Shown here: positions 1-9,790 of the stretch, piece after piece
Position numbering within the stretch: position 1 is the first letter of the stretch
How the letters are laid out: the number at the start of each line of letters is the position of its first letter
Assembly (NCBI GenBank): GCA_022560615.1
Contig: JADFSR010000001.1
Span: forward strand, 124,001 to 188,000
DNA from: Gemmatimonadota bacterium
Lineage (GTDB): Bacteria; Gemmatimonadota; Gemmatimonadetes; Longimicrobiales; Gaopeijiaceae
Direction: 5' to 3'
Length of the DNA stretch: 64,000 bases
The notes under the pieces: generated by a model
What the model saw: only the letters and a program-made list of their open reading frames with translations
Database searches by the model: none
Told to the model about the DNA's origin: nothing
Position numbers and translations under genes: made by a program

Positions 1-2
1 TG

Positions 3-2090
3 GAGGGCGGCGAACCGTCCGAGCGTACGGAGGTCTGGGTCGTCTACGACGAGGACAACCTGTACATCGGGGCGATCATCTATGACGACCCGGAAGGCAT
101 CCTCGCCTTTCAGCGCGAGCGTGACGCCTCTCTCGGCACCGACGATCGCTTCATGTGGATCCTCGACACGTTCCGCGACGGGCGCACCGGCTACTTCTTC
201 GAGATCAACGCGGCCGGACTCATGGGTGACGGCCTCATGAGCGGCAGTGGCGGCGGCCGAGGCGGCTTCGGCGGTGGCGGCGGTGGCGGCGGCTTCAGCG
301 GCGGCAGCTCCAGCAAAGCGTGGGACGGCATCTGGGAGGCCCGCACGGCCCGCCGTCCCGACGGATGGTCCGCGGAGATCCGGATCCCGTTCCGGACGCT
401 GAACTTCGACCCCAACTCGGACACGTGGGGCATCAACTTCCAGCGTACCATCCGACGCCGCAACGAGGAGATCCTCTGGCGCGGGTGGCGTCGGAACGAA
501 GGACTTCGCCGACCCGTGTACGCCGGCGAGCTGAGGGGCCTCCATGGCATGTCCCAGGGACTCGGACTCGAGGCCGTGCCGTCCTCGATCGTGGGGTGGC
601 GCGACGTGCCCACGAATGCCACCCCAACGACGTACCCGCGCGACATCAGCCTGGACCTGAACTACAGCGTTACGTCCAGCCTGCGCGCGTCGTTCTCGGT
701 GAACACCGACTTCGCGGAGGTGGAGAGTGACCAGCGGCGCGTGAATCTCACGCGCTTCCCGACGCGTTTCCCGGAGCGGCGCGATTTCTTCCTGGAGGGA
801 TCGGGCGTCTTCTCGTTCGCGCCGCGCAGCGGTCCGCAACCGTTTTTCTCCCGGCAAATCGGGCTCAAATCGGGGCAGCAGATCCCCATCGACTACGGTA
901 CGCGGGTTACTGGCCAGGTGGGGCCGTACGAGGTGGGTTTCTATCAGATCGGGACCGGGGAGGAGACCTACTTCGACGAGCTGGACGGCAACACTCTGGT
1001 GCCCACGGAGCGATTCACGGCCGCCCGCGTGAAGAGGCGCATCTTCGAGCAGTCCGCCATCGGCGCGATCTATACGCGGCGTTCGACGTCGGAGGACGCG
1101 AGCGGGTTCACACCGGAGATCGGGCACACCGCGGGAATCGATCTCCAGATGGCTTCGCGCAGTTTCATGGGCAACAACAACGCCGAGCTCGAGGCGTTCG
1201 CCGTCTGGAACTCGAACCCAGATCCGACCGAGAACCTGTCGCTCGGTGACCTTTCGGCGCGGGGCCTTCGCTTCAACTTCCCAAACGATGTCTGGTCCGG
1301 CCATCTGTCCTATCGAGAGTTCGGCAGCGAATACCGACCTACCCTGGGCTTCGTTACTCGAAGGAATTACCGGCGTGTGGAGCCTCGGATCGGCTACTCT
1401 CCGCGCCCCGAGAGCATCGACTGGATCCGCAGCCTGAGTTTCTCGGCTCAATTCCGGAACCAGACCCAGTTGGGTACAGGGGTACTGGAAGAGCGGGAGT
1501 GGAACTTCACCGTGCTCGGCGTCCGCTTCGAGAGCGGAGACAACGTCAACTTCAGCGTCAAGCGGACCTACGAGTATCTGGATTTCGGGTACGACGTGAG
1601 TGAGGGCATCTCGATCGAACCCGGCGAATACACGAACTGGGAGTACTCGGTTCGAGGCGGGACCGCGGGCCGGCGGCGGGTTTCCGTCTTTGGAGGCATC
1701 AACCGGTCTGGGTTCTGGAACGGTACCCGCACTAACTTCGGAGGCCGGATCACATTCCGGCCAAGACCGGGGGTCAGCATCGGAACCAACCTCCAGATCA
1801 ACAAGGTGGCACTCCCGCAGGGGAGCTTCGACGCGAACCTTTACGAGGTCGAGACCGACTGGAGTCCGACTCCGTGGATCAGCACGACCGGCCAACTCCG
1901 CTACGACGACCAGACCCAACTCGTGGGTCTCTTTGCGCGCCTCCGCTGGATCTTGAAGCCCGGCAACGACCTTTTTCTGGTCTATACCCACAACTGGCAG
2001 AACCTCGGCGCGAATATCCTGGACGACCGCGACCTGATCACGTTGTCGCGCGGCGGGTCGGTGAAGATGAACTACGTGTATAGGTTCTGA
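3..2090 (+). CDS. DUF5916-family outer-membrane protein, 5' end outside the window
   Basis: The reading frame is open from base 3 to the stop at 2088-2090, so the N-terminus lies to the left of the window. The visible start of the frame (EVWVVYDEDNLYIGAIIYDD) resembles the carbohydrate-binding-module-9-like domain that precedes the DUF5916 barrel. A glycine-rich loop (bases about 240-312) interrupts it. The remainder has alternating polar and hydrophobic strands, a conserved FPERRDFFLEG segment, and ends in the aromatic residue F (NYVYRF), as outer-membrane barrels do. The role is not established for the family; it is usually described as surface-associated and is often near peptidases or amidohydrolases, as here. 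Family assignment is firm, function is not. Confidence 0.85.
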   Translation, partial: EGGEPSERTEVWVVYDEDNLYIGAIIYDDPEGILAFQRERDASLGTDDRFMWILDTFRDGRTGYFFEINAAGLMGDGLMSGSGGGRGGFGGGGGGGGFSGGSSSKAWDGIWEARTARRPDGWSAEIRIPFRTLNFDPNSDTWGINFQRTIRRRNEEILWRGWRRNEGLRRPVYAGELRGLHGMSQGLGLEAVPSSIVGWRDVPTNATPTTYPRDISLDLNYSVTSSLRASFSVNTDFAEVESDQRRVNLTRFPTRFPERRDFFLEGSGVFSFAPRSGPQPFFSRQIGLKSGQQIPIDYGTRVTGQVGPYEVGFYQIGTGEETYFDELDGNTLVPTERFTAARVKRRIFEQSAIGAIYTRRSTSEDASGFTPEIGHTAGIDLQMASRSFMGNNNAELEAFAVWNSNPDPTENLSLGDLSARGLRFNFPNDVWSGHLSYREFGSEYRPTLGFVTRRNYRRVEPRIGYSPRPESIDWIRSLSFSAQFRNQTQLGTGVLEEREWNFTVLGVRFESGDNVNFSVKRTYEYLDFGYDVSEGISIEPGEYTNWEYSVRGGTAGRRRVSVFGGINRSGFWNGTRTNFGGRITFRPRPGVSIGTNLQINKVALPQGSFDANLYEVETDWSPTPWISTTGQLRYDDQTQLVGLFARLRWILKPGNDLFLVYTHNWQNLGANILDDRDLITLSRGGSVKMNYVYRF

Positions 2091-2106
2091 GTCGGGTCGC
2101 ACATAC

Positions 2107-3777
2107 TCAGGCTCCCCCGGTTCCTCGCACGGCGCGTCCCGCGAGCTCTCCGGTGTGCTCACCGTCCCGAATCGTCACGACCCCGTTCACGATCACCAGC
2201 GGGATGCCAACGGCGTACTGGTGCGGATCCTCGAAGGTGGCCTGATCCGCCACCGCTCCGGGATCGAACGCGACGAGATCCGCGCATGCCCCCAACCCGA
2301 TCACGCCCCTGTCCTCCAGGCGCAGTTTCCTGGCGGGCATCCCCGTCACCTTGTGGATCGCCGACTCGAGCGAGAGCGCCCTCGTGTCCCGCACGTAGTG
2401 GCCGAGCAGGCGAGCGAACGACCCGTATCCGCGAGGGTGGGGCGAGCCGCCGGAGAGCGGGCCGTACGGCGCGTACGCCCCACCGTCCGAGCAGATCATG
2501 CCGAGCGGGTGCGCCAGAATCTTCGCGGTGTTCTCCTCATCCATGCCGTGACCGATCATGCCGACACGCCCGCCGTTCGCTTCGAGCAACTCGAGCGTCA
2601 GTGCATAGGGCTCCACGCTTCGTTCGCGGGCCAGATCACCGAGGCGGCGGCCGCGCGCCCAGGAAGTCGCGTCGTTCGTGCTCGTGATCTGCACGGAGTT
2701 CCAGTCGCCCAGCAGCGCGACCTTCTCACGACACGCTTTCTCCAGCCGACCCGCCGTTTCCGGATCACGCAGCCGACGCAGAAACGCCGGACTGCCGCCG
2801 CTGCGGAAGGAGCTTGGAAAGAGGTTGGAGAGTCCGGTCGAGTACGCCGTGTATGGGTACCGGTCGAAGTGCACGTCGACGCCGTCCGCACGTGCCTGCT
2901 CGATGAGCCGCAACGCGGCATCGGCCTTCCAGTAGTTGCGCTGACCCTGAGCCTTGAGGTGCGACAGCTGCACCGGCACTCCTGCCAGCCTGCCGACGTG
3001 CAGCGCTTCTTCGATCGCGGCAAGAAGCCGGTCGTCCTCGTTCCTCATGTGGGTCGCGTACGGGTACCCGGTCCCCTCCAGCACCGCGGCCATCTCCACG
3101 AGCTCCGCCGCGTCGGCAAATCCGCTTGGCGTGTACTCGAGTCCCGATGAGAAGCCGACACACCCAAGGTTGATCTGGTCGCGCAACAGTTCCTTCATGC
3201 GGGAGAGTTCCGCGTCCGTCGCCGGCCGGTCCTCGTTCCCGACCACGAGGCCACGGAGTGCGCCATTCCCGACCATCGTCGCGAGGTTGACCGCGGCGCG
3301 TTCCCGGTCCATGCGGTCCAGGAAACCCGCCGGGTCACGGAAGTCGATCTCGACCCCGTACCGCTCGCGGTATTGGTCGCGTGTTTGTTCGAAACCGGCG
3401 TCGGACCAGGGCCCTATCGATGCGCCGTCCTGACCGACGACCTCCAGCGTCACGCCCTGGCGAATCCGGCTCTCCGCGTTGTTGTTGATGAGCAGAGAGA
3501 GGTCGGCATGCGAGTGGATGTCGATGAAGCCCGGTGCCAGCGCCAATCCGCGCAGGTCGATCTCGATGACCCCGGTGCCGACGTTCTTTCCGACATCCGT
3601 GATGCGGTCTCCGGTGAGGCCCACGTCGACTTCGCGCCCCCCTCGCCCGGTGCCGTCGAACACCGTCGCACCGCGCAGCACCAAGTCGGCCCGCCTGCGC
3701 CCAAATGCCAGGCTCGGTGCCAAGAGAGTGCCGGCGCCAGCTACCGCGGCGGCTCGAACGAAGGTGCTGCGTCTCAA
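2107..3777 (-). CDS. D-aminoacylase-like (N-acyl-D-amino-acid deacylase) amidohydrolase, exported
   Basis: This 556-residue protein has an amidohydrolase fold. The metal-binding HSHAD motif (about residue 90) is followed by conserved YATHMRNE, VQLSHLK and IGHGMDEEN segments, as in N-acyl-D-amino-acid deacylases and related dihydroorotase-like enzymes. The N-terminus begins MRRSTFVRAAAVAGAG and ends its hydrophobic stretch at ALAFG, which is a twin-arginine-like export signal, so the enzyme probably acts in the periplasm. The start is a TTG at 3777 with GGAG seven bases upstream. The likely reaction is hydrolysis of N-acyl-D-amino acids, but substrate cannot be read from sequence. It converges on the DUF5916 gene with a 16-base gap. 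Confidence 0.85.
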   Translation of the reverse strand: MRRSTFVRAAAVAGAGTLLAPSLAFGRRRADLVLRGATVFDGTGRGGREVDVGLTGDRITDVGKNVGTGVIEIDLRGLALAPGFIDIHSHADLSLLINNNAESRIRQGVTLEVVGQDGASIGPWSDAGFEQTRDQYRERYGVEIDFRDPAGFLDRMDRERAAVNLATMVGNGALRGLVVGNEDRPATDAELSRMKELLRDQINLGCVGFSSGLEYTPSGFADAAELVEMAAVLEGTGYPYATHMRNEDDRLLAAIEEALHVGRLAGVPVQLSHLKAQGQRNYWKADAALRLIEQARADGVDVHFDRYPYTAYSTGLSNLFPSSFRSGGSPAFLRRLRDPETAGRLEKACREKVALLGDWNSVQITSTNDATSWARGRRLGDLARERSVEPYALTLELLEANGGRVGMIGHGMDEENTAKILAHPLGMICSDGGAYAPYGPLSGGSPHPRGYGSFARLLGHYVRDTRALSLESAIHKVTGMPARKLRLEDRGVIGLGACADLVAFDPGAVADQATFEDPHQYAVGIPLVIVNGVVTIRDGEHTGELAGRAVRGTGGA

Positions 3778-3799
3778 GATCTCACTCCGTGATCGCTGT

Positions 3800-4060
3800 T
3801 CATCCGCCGCGTTTCACTCTGCCGGGCTCGAGGCCGCCGGCGTGTAGGATCTTCTCCTGAAGCCGAGCACCCTCTTCGTCCGTGAAGTCGAGAACGTGTT
3901 TCAGCGACTCAGCCACCTTCTCGTACGTCCCGAGGGGGAAATCGCTCCCCTCAGCCTTTCTTAGTGCTCCCCGGAGAGCATCGAGCTCTCGGCGCGCCTT
4001 CTCGGCGGCTCGGCGCAGCCGGTTCAACGACTTGCGTGCCTCGGATTCTGCAGATGTCAT
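3800..4060 (-). CDS. Small charged helical protein, unknown function
   Basis: An 86-residue protein rich in Arg, Glu and Ala. The first 45 residues (ARKSLNRLRRAAEKARRELD and onward) have the heptad-like pattern of a coiled coil, followed by a segment predicted as a helix (TYEKVAESLKHVLDF). No signal peptide, transmembrane segment or cysteine is present. It ends 22 bases before the start of the amidohydrolase gene and probably shares its transcript. I do not recognise a family. Confidence 0.5.
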   Translation of the reverse strand: MTSAESEARKSLNRLRRAAEKARRELDALRGALRKAEGSDFPLGTYEKVAESLKHVLDFTDEEGARLQEKILHAGGLEPGRVKRGG

Positions 4061-4193
4061 GGCGCACTGGGTGATCGTATGGCCTTACCAGCTCTCGGAG
4101 GTGGCAAAACTGGATGCAGTTGCAGGGGTCGCGCCAGGAGCACTCCACTCGGGCGGGCTGGAACCGCTCAAGCCAAGGGGGTAGTCTGCCCGC

Positions 4194-5201
4194 ATGAACC
4201 AGCGATTCCAACTCATCGTCATCGGTGCAGGCCCGTGTGGCATCGCTGCAGGCGCGGCCGCGAAGAAGGCCGGGGTATCGTGTGTGCTCTTCGACAAAGG
4301 GTGCGTTACGAGCTCGCTCATGGGCTATCCCTACTACATGACCTTCTTCAGCACCGCGGTGATGTTGGAGGTCGGCGGTGTCCCGTTCACCATCCCAAAC
4401 TCGAAGCCGACCCGTCGGGAGGCGCTCGCGTACTATCGTAGGGTCGTCGAGCACTGGGACATCGATGTGCGACAGTACCAGAAGGTCGAAGCGATCCACG
4501 GCGGCGAGGGCGACTTCACGCTCGAAACGAGGAAGGCGGACGGCACGGAGGAGACATACCACGCCGCCGCGGTCGTCGTCGCCACCGGAAGTTTCGACCG
4601 GCCGAACCTGCTCGGCGTGCCGGGAGAGGATCTCGACAGGGTCCACCACTACTACCGCGAGCCCTACGCCTACCACGACCAGGACGTGCTCGTCGTCGGC
4701 GCGGGCAACTCAGCGGTCGAGTCCGCGCTCGACATGTACAGGAACGGCGCGCGGGTCACGATGGTGCACTTCCTCGACAAGATCGATCGAGGCGTAAAGC
4801 CCTGGGTCGTGCCCGACATCACGAATCGCCTGGAGCGAGGCGAGATCGGCGTGCATTGGAATAGCCGCGTCGCCGAGATTCGTTCTTCGTCGGTCGTCGT
4901 CCGTGACGAGGCCACCGGCACCGATACGGAGATTCAGAATGACTTCGTCGTCGCGATGACCGGGTGGCGGGCGGACCACACGCCTCTTCAGACGCTAGGC
5001 GTCGAGATCGACCCGGAGACGGGCATTCCGACGCACGACAAGGCGACCATGCGGACGAACGTGCCCGGTCTCTACATCGCGGGCGTGATCGCGGCAGGAC
5101 ACAACGCCAATAAGATCTTCATCGAGAACGGCCGAGAGCACGGCGACCTCATTGTGGCCGACTTGCTGGCGAGGGCAGCCGGCACGTCGGACGGCAGCTA
5201 G
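4194..5201 (+). CDS. ypdA: YpdA-family FAD/NADPH disulfide reductase (putative bacillithiol disulfide reductase)
   Basis: A 335-residue flavoprotein. The N-terminal VIGAGPCGIAAGAAAKKAGV is the FAD-binding Rossmann motif, and a second nucleotide-binding glycine motif, VVGAGNSAVESALDMYRNG, lies near residue 165. The CVTSSLMGYPYYMTFFST block after the first motif is characteristic of YpdA proteins rather than thioredoxin reductase, and no CxxC redox pair is present. YpdA (Bdr) reduces bacillithiol disulfide in Firmicutes, which suggests that this organism may use bacillithiol or a related thiol. That last step is inference because no bsh gene is in the window. The gene stands alone with a divergent neighbour upstream. 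Confidence 0.85.
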   Translation: MNQRFQLIVIGAGPCGIAAGAAAKKAGVSCVLFDKGCVTSSLMGYPYYMTFFSTAVMLEVGGVPFTIPNSKPTRREALAYYRRVVEHWDIDVRQYQKVEAIHGGEGDFTLETRKADGTEETYHAAAVVVATGSFDRPNLLGVPGEDLDRVHHYYREPYAYHDQDVLVVGAGNSAVESALDMYRNGARVTMVHFLDKIDRGVKPWVVPDITNRLERGEIGVHWNSRVAEIRSSSVVVRDEATGTDTEIQNDFVVAMTGWRADHTPLQTLGVEIDPETGIPTHDKATMRTNVPGLYIAGVIAAGHNANKIFIENGREHGDLIVADLLARAAGTSDGS

Positions 5202-5430
5202 CCACCGGCCTCCTCCTGTAGCCGCCGTTCCCGACGCCCGTCCTGAGCATCCTGGACTCCTCGCGGCGGAGCAACGAACGACCAGAAGTATCGTAGTGAC
5301 GCGCGCTGCCGCATGTTCGTGGTCGTCACAAGCGTCCTGATCGCTCTTTCCCAGGAGGCACGGATCGGTTCCGAGTGCGTAAGCGAAGCGTGATTCCACG
5401 AGAGAATACGAGCCCAATGGGAGTCTCGGA

Positions 5431-5832
5431 GTGAAAGCCGTAAAGCTAATCGCGATCTTGTTCCTCGCTTATGTAGGGATCATCGTCGCGTTCGAGTCCT
5501 TGCTCGGGTATTTCCAGCCCGCAGGCCAAAGTACGCTAGTTATCACCACCTCCGACGAGGATGGCACGACGCACGACCGAGTCCTGGCTCGCCTGGAGAG
5601 CAATGGCCAGCTCTTCGTGGCAGCGAACCACTGGCCCCGAGCTTGGTACAAACGGGCCTTAGAGAATCCGAATGTGCAGGTCGCTCTGGATGGTGTGAAA
5701 GGCGCCTACCTGGCGGTGCCAGTAACCGATGAGGAGCACGATCGCGTTAATGGCGAAAATAGCCTTGGTGTGGTGTTTCGATTCTTGACCGGGTTTCCGC
5801 CGAGATACATTGTTCGGCTAGATCCCCGCTAG
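5431..5832 (+). CDS. Membrane-anchored split-barrel protein resembling deazaflavin-dependent nitroreductases
   Basis: A 133-residue protein with a GTG start. Residues 4-26 form one hydrophobic membrane anchor (KLIAILFLAYVGIIVAF). The rest follows the pattern of the DUF385/deazaflavin-dependent nitroreductase split barrel: a LVITTSDEDGTTHDRVLARL strand pair, an FVAAN strand, then AWYKRALENPNVQVALDG and an ending RYIVRLDPR. The core is shorter than usual and the cofactor is not predictable. The 229-base gap upstream contains no obvious gene. Function is unknown; the fold call is by pattern only. Confidence 0.55.
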   Translation: MKAVKLIAILFLAYVGIIVAFESLLGYFQPAGQSTLVITTSDEDGTTHDRVLARLESNGQLFVAANHWPRAWYKRALENPNVQVALDGVKGAYLAVPVTDEEHDRVNGENSLGVVFRFLTGFPPRYIVRLDPR

Positions 5833-6045
5833 GGATGCGCCACTCGCCAGGTGGGCTCTAGGAGGTTGGCAAGATACTCGACCGCGCCACCGAGGCTGAC
5901 TCGGAAGCGTTCGCGGCAGTTCGAGGATATCATAGCTCGCGTGATCCACCGGATCGACACGGCGGTGATCGAGTCAGGGGACCCACCCCCCACGTAGCCG
6001 CGCCTCACACTCCTCGAGCGCGCCGGCTTTGCATCGAGGTCACAT

Positions 6046-6663
6046 ATGAGCTCCACGAGCGATCCAGGCATGTCGAACGCTCCCGACGTCGCGTACAACT
6101 TTAACCGATCCGTGTGTCTCGGTTGGACCCTGTTTTCCTTGGCATTGGTCGCCGGGGGTATCGTCATCGCGCTGACGGTCCCAGATCAGAGGTTCGCGGC
6201 TGGATTGGTCCCCGGTTGGCTCTTCGGCTCCTTCTGCGCGGCTCTGTTTTCCGGCGCGGGCCTTTCGTGGGCTCGTCGGCTTGCGCACTCTGGCCCCGCG
6301 CTCGTCTTGAGCCATTGGGGGATCACGGCGGACAAGCGTCTTGGAGGAATTACGAACCCAAGTATCAACGGGTTGATCAGTTGGGATGAGGTCGCATCAG
6401 TCTCGCCGGGCGCCTACGGGTCAGTGGTCTTGCGCCTGCGCGATCCAGAGGCCTTTTGGGCCCGTAAGGGCCTATTGGCCCGGATCCTGGCGTGGCACCC
6501 CTCGTTCTGGCGTGGGGACCGCGTAACTTTTGCGAGCCGGGCCTTGGCAGCCGGCCAGGCGGAATTAGTCGCCAGCATCCAGGCGCGATCGGATCGCGCC
6601 AGTCTTGGGAGTATCCGCGATCAACGAGTCCTGCCGGACGCAACCGCACGGGACGAGGCGTGA
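6046..6663 (+). CDS. Two-TM membrane protein with a PH-like (STM3941-type) domain, unknown function
   Basis: A 205-residue protein. Two hydrophobic segments near residues 24-45 and 50-72 form a membrane hairpin. They are followed by a soluble domain, VLSHWGITADKR...ISWDEVASVSPG...SVVLRLRDPE. That order resembles STM3941-like bacterial proteins, in which a PH-like domain follows a transmembrane pair. No catalytic residues are apparent. It lies alone between two unrelated genes. Confidence 0.5.
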   Translation: MSSTSDPGMSNAPDVAYNFNRSVCLGWTLFSLALVAGGIVIALTVPDQRFAAGLVPGWLFGSFCAALFSGAGLSWARRLAHSGPALVLSHWGITADKRLGGITNPSINGLISWDEVASVSPGAYGSVVLRLRDPEAFWARKGLLARILAWHPSFWRGDRVTFASRALAAGQAELVASIQARSDRASLGSIRDQRVLPDATARDEA

Positions 6664-6723
6664 ACTCCGGACGCGCTGGGTGAACGGCTAACCGGCGATC
6701 GCCGCGGTCCCCAGCGGCGCTCG

Positions 6724-9615
6724 CTAGTTCATCCAGTCGTCCTCGAGCACCCGCACGGACGTCGTGTACTCTTCGCCATCCACAGAGAGTGTCACGTTGT
6801 AGACGCCCGGCTGGGCCTGCGGCCCCTGGCGGCCGCCTCGCCCTCCGCCTCGCCCTCCGCCTCGCCCTCCGCCTCGCCCACCACCTCGCCCACCACCTCG
6901 ACCTCCCGGGGGCGGATCGCCTCGCAGGTTCCACTGTACGCGGTTGAGGCCGGCCATCCCCGTGCCCTCCATGGTCCGGAAGACCTCGCCGGTCACGGCG
7001 TTGGCGATAGTGATGCTCACATCGCCCTCGGCCGCCTCGTTGAGCCAATAGTCGATCGCGCTTCCGGTCGGCGCGTTCTCGCCCAGCCAGTTTTTGTCAC
7101 CCGTGACGGCCCGGCTCCGCGTCCGGCGGTTCCTCCACTGGACCGACTCGCGCGGCTCGTAGAGGTGCACATCCTTCGCCATGGTCTCACCGGTGGTGGC
7201 CTGCAACGAAGTGATGTCGTCCATGATGTAGACGCTGCGCCCGTGCGTCGCGAGCACGAGGTCGTTGTCCCTGGGATGGACGAGCACGTCGTCGATCCGC
7301 ACGACCGGCAATCCATTCATGAACCGCGTCCACTCCTGCCCCTCGTCGCGCGAGATGAAGAAGCCGAATTCCGTGCCGACGTACAGGATGTCCTTGTTGC
7401 GAGGGTCCTGACGGACCGTGTTCACGTTCCCGAAGTCGGGCAGGTTCGAGCTGATGCTCTCCCAGGTCTCACCGTAGTCGCGCGTGAGGTAGACATACGG
7501 TCGGAGATCGTCGGAGCGGTGTCCGTCGACAGACACGTACGCGGTCGCCGCATCGTAGTGAGACGCCTCCACCCGCGACACGTAGTACTCCGTCGTGCCA
7601 CCGGGCAGGTTTCGACTTACCTCGGTCCACGTCGCGCCGCCGTCACGACTGACGTTGATGTTGCCGTCGTCGGTCCCCAACCAGAGGACCCCGGGCAGAA
7701 CCGGGGACTCGGCGATCGACACGCCGGTGCTCCACTGGGACACGCCGTCGTTGCGTGAGAGGTTGCAGTCGATGCCGCGGTCGAGCTGTCTACAACGCGG
7801 CACGTCGATCCCCACGCCCATGAGATCGATCCCATCCCGGTCGACGTTCTTGCTGAGGTCGGGGCTCATCGTCCACGTATTGCCGCGGTCGCGTGAGATG
7901 AAAAAGCGGTTCGCCGCCACGTATACCGTGCTCGGGTTGTGGGGCGAAAGCACGATGGGCGTGTTCCAGTTGAAGCGAATCTGAGTCTCTGCGGGAGGTT
8001 CGGGAACGATGTTCGGACCGCGGCCTCCTCCTAAGCCACCGCGGCCGCCGCCACGACCACCGCGGCCGCCCGGACCGCGTGGACGGATGCTCTGCTGGTC
8101 ACCGGTCTCGAGGTCGTACCGGTTCACGTTGCCCCCCTGGGACTCGGAGTAGATGATGTTCGCATCGGTCGGGTCCTGCTGCGTGTAGAAGCCGTCGCCG
8201 CCTCCGACACGGAACCAGTCCTGCGCGAGGATCGGGCCGGACCGGACCGAGCTCGGACCACACCAGGTGCCGTTGTCCTGGAGGCCGGTGCACACGCGGT
8301 AGGGGCGCTGCATGTTCACCGACGCGTGATACGGCTGCCCGATCGCCCAGCTGCGCAGTGACTCCCACGTCTCACCCTGGTCGTAGCTGACATCGATCGA
8401 GCCGTCGTTCCCGATCATCAGGTGATCGTGGTTGTTCGGGTTGATCCAGATGGCGTGCTGGTCAACGTGGCCAAAGCCGTCGAGCGTCTCCCAGCTCTCG
8501 CCGCCATCCCGTGACTTCGCGACCCGCTGATCGACCGTGTACACCAGGTCGGGGTCTTCAGGGGAGACGCGGATCTGACTGAAATACATCGGGCGGCCGT
8601 TCTCGTTGCTGCGAAACTGCCAGCTCTCGCCACCGTCGGTCGAACGCCAGATGCCGTTCCATTGGTGGTCGGGCGGGGGGTCGTCCTCTTCGGCCAGCGC
8701 CTGCCACGCCGCACGATCGTCGTCGCTGAGCGGACGCTCCTTGTCCGCCGCGACCTCGATCTGTGCGTAGATGACGTTGGGGTCCGCCGGTGTCGTGGCG
8801 AGCGCGATCCGACCCATCGTGCCGTTGGGCAGACCATTGCCCTCTAGCCGGTTCCAGTTCTCGCCGCCGTCCGTGGACATCCAGATGCCGCTCCCGGATC
8901 CGCCTCCCACGAAGCAGCATCCGCTCCGACGGCGCTGGTAGGTCGCGGCCAAGAGCTTGCGGGGGTTCGACGGGTCGATGATCAGGTCCGTGGCGCCGGT
9001 GTTGTCATCGACGCGCAGAACGTGGTTCCACGTCCGACCCCCATCGCTCGTCTTGAAGATCCCACGCTCCGCGTTGGGCCCGAAGAGGTGACCGTTGGCC
9101 GCGATCCAGACCGTGTTCGCGTCCGTGGGATGCACGATCACGCGCGCAATCGACTGGGTCTCACGAAGCCCCACGTACGTGAACGAGTCTCCCCCATCCG
9201 TAGACTTGTAGACGCCGGCCCCGAACGAAGAGCTCTGGCGGTTGTTCGATTCCCCCGTGCCGACATAGATCACGTCCGTGTTCGAAGGCGCGATCCCGAT
9301 CGCGCCGATAGAGTGGGTTTCGTATTCGTCGAAGATCGGCTCGAACGTCGTGCCGTTGTTCGTGGTCCTCCACAGCCCGCCGGTGGCGAAGCCCACGTAG
9401 TACCTGAACGGGTTAGTCGGATCGACCGCGATATCGTCGACGCGGCCGCCCTGTCCAACCGGGCCGATCGACCTCCACATGAACGGGCGCAACAGCGGGT
9501 TCGTTGATTGGTTCAGGACCGCCATGTCGCCGTCCTGTGCGACGGAAGCCGCAGGTAGCGACCAGGTCGCAGCGAGTAGCAGCAGGCTCATTCGGAGGAA
9601 GGGCGAACCGGTCAT
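6724..9615 (-). CDS. Secreted VPS10/sortilin-like BNR-repeat protein
   Basis: A 963-residue protein starting at the ATG at 9615, which has GGGAG six bases upstream and is followed directly by a signal peptide ending at ASVAQ. An upstream in-frame methionine at 9720 would bury the signal peptide, so I rejected it. About ten Asp-box (BNR) motifs of the type S-x-DGG-x-x-W are spread along the protein (STDGGDSFTY, TSDGGRTW, STDGGENW, SRDGGATW and others), indicating one or two beta-propellers of the VPS10/sortilin type. Two arginine-glycine-rich tracts occur, one mid-protein and one near the C-terminus. Members are often labelled glycosyl hydrolases, but no catalytic evidence supports that label. 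Confidence 0.85.
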   Translation of the reverse strand: MTGSPFLRMSLLLLAATWSLPAASVAQDGDMAVLNQSTNPLLRPFMWRSIGPVGQGGRVDDIAVDPTNPFRYYVGFATGGLWRTTNNGTTFEPIFDEYETHSIGAIGIAPSNTDVIYVGTGESNNRQSSSFGAGVYKSTDGGDSFTYVGLRETQSIARVIVHPTDANTVWIAANGHLFGPNAERGIFKTSDGGRTWNHVLRVDDNTGATDLIIDPSNPRKLLAATYQRRRSGCCFVGGGSGSGIWMSTDGGENWNRLEGNGLPNGTMGRIALATTPADPNVIYAQIEVAADKERPLSDDDRAAWQALAEEDDPPPDHQWNGIWRSTDGGESWQFRSNENGRPMYFSQIRVSPEDPDLVYTVDQRVAKSRDGGESWETLDGFGHVDQHAIWINPNNHDHLMIGNDGSIDVSYDQGETWESLRSWAIGQPYHASVNMQRPYRVCTGLQDNGTWCGPSSVRSGPILAQDWFRVGGGDGFYTQQDPTDANIIYSESQGGNVNRYDLETGDQQSIRPRGPGGRGGRGGGRGGLGGGRGPNIVPEPPAETQIRFNWNTPIVLSPHNPSTVYVAANRFFISRDRGNTWTMSPDLSKNVDRDGIDLMGVGIDVPRCRQLDRGIDCNLSRNDGVSQWSTGVSIAESPVLPGVLWLGTDDGNINVSRDGGATWTEVSRNLPGGTTEYYVSRVEASHYDAATAYVSVDGHRSDDLRPYVYLTRDYGETWESISSNLPDFGNVNTVRQDPRNKDILYVGTEFGFFISRDEGQEWTRFMNGLPVVRIDDVLVHPRDNDLVLATHGRSVYIMDDITSLQATTGETMAKDVHLYEPRESVQWRNRRTRSRAVTGDKNWLGENAPTGSAIDYWLNEAAEGDVSITIANAVTGEVFRTMEGTGMAGLNRVQWNLRGDPPPGGRGGGRGGGRGGGRGGGRGGGRGGRQGPQAQPGVYNVTLSVDGEEYTTSVRVLEDDWMN
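6836..6906 (-). repeat. Short tandem repeat encoding an RGG tract
   Basis: About five copies of a 12-base unit, close to CGCCCTCCGCCT on the plus strand, lie in tandem inside the BNR-protein gene. On the coding strand they specify repeated GGRGGGRGGG. The last two units carry the variant CGCCCACCACCT. A second, less regular RGG tract is encoded near 8006-8090 of the same gene. Confidence 0.85.
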
Positions 9616-9790
9616 GGTCCACTCCCTTGGATTGTTTTGGAAGAACTGGGGGAACGCCAAGATCGGCCCGAGGCCCGAATCCGTCAAACGCTCGGGGAAC
9701 CGGTGGGAGCACCTTGGCATTCAGCAGGATCCAGGCGTAGAGTGTCAGGATCATGATAGTCCACTTGGACGCACGAGCACGGAGAGCCGG

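Noticed and set aside
3930-3955. A GGGGGAAATCGCTCCCC sequence resembling the 35-42 kb palindrome
   Set aside because: It lies inside the small helical protein gene, has a longer spacer and is not upstream of any gene.
5202-5430. Gene in the gap after ypdA
   Set aside because: Only short frames without ribosome sites or recognisable sequence are present.
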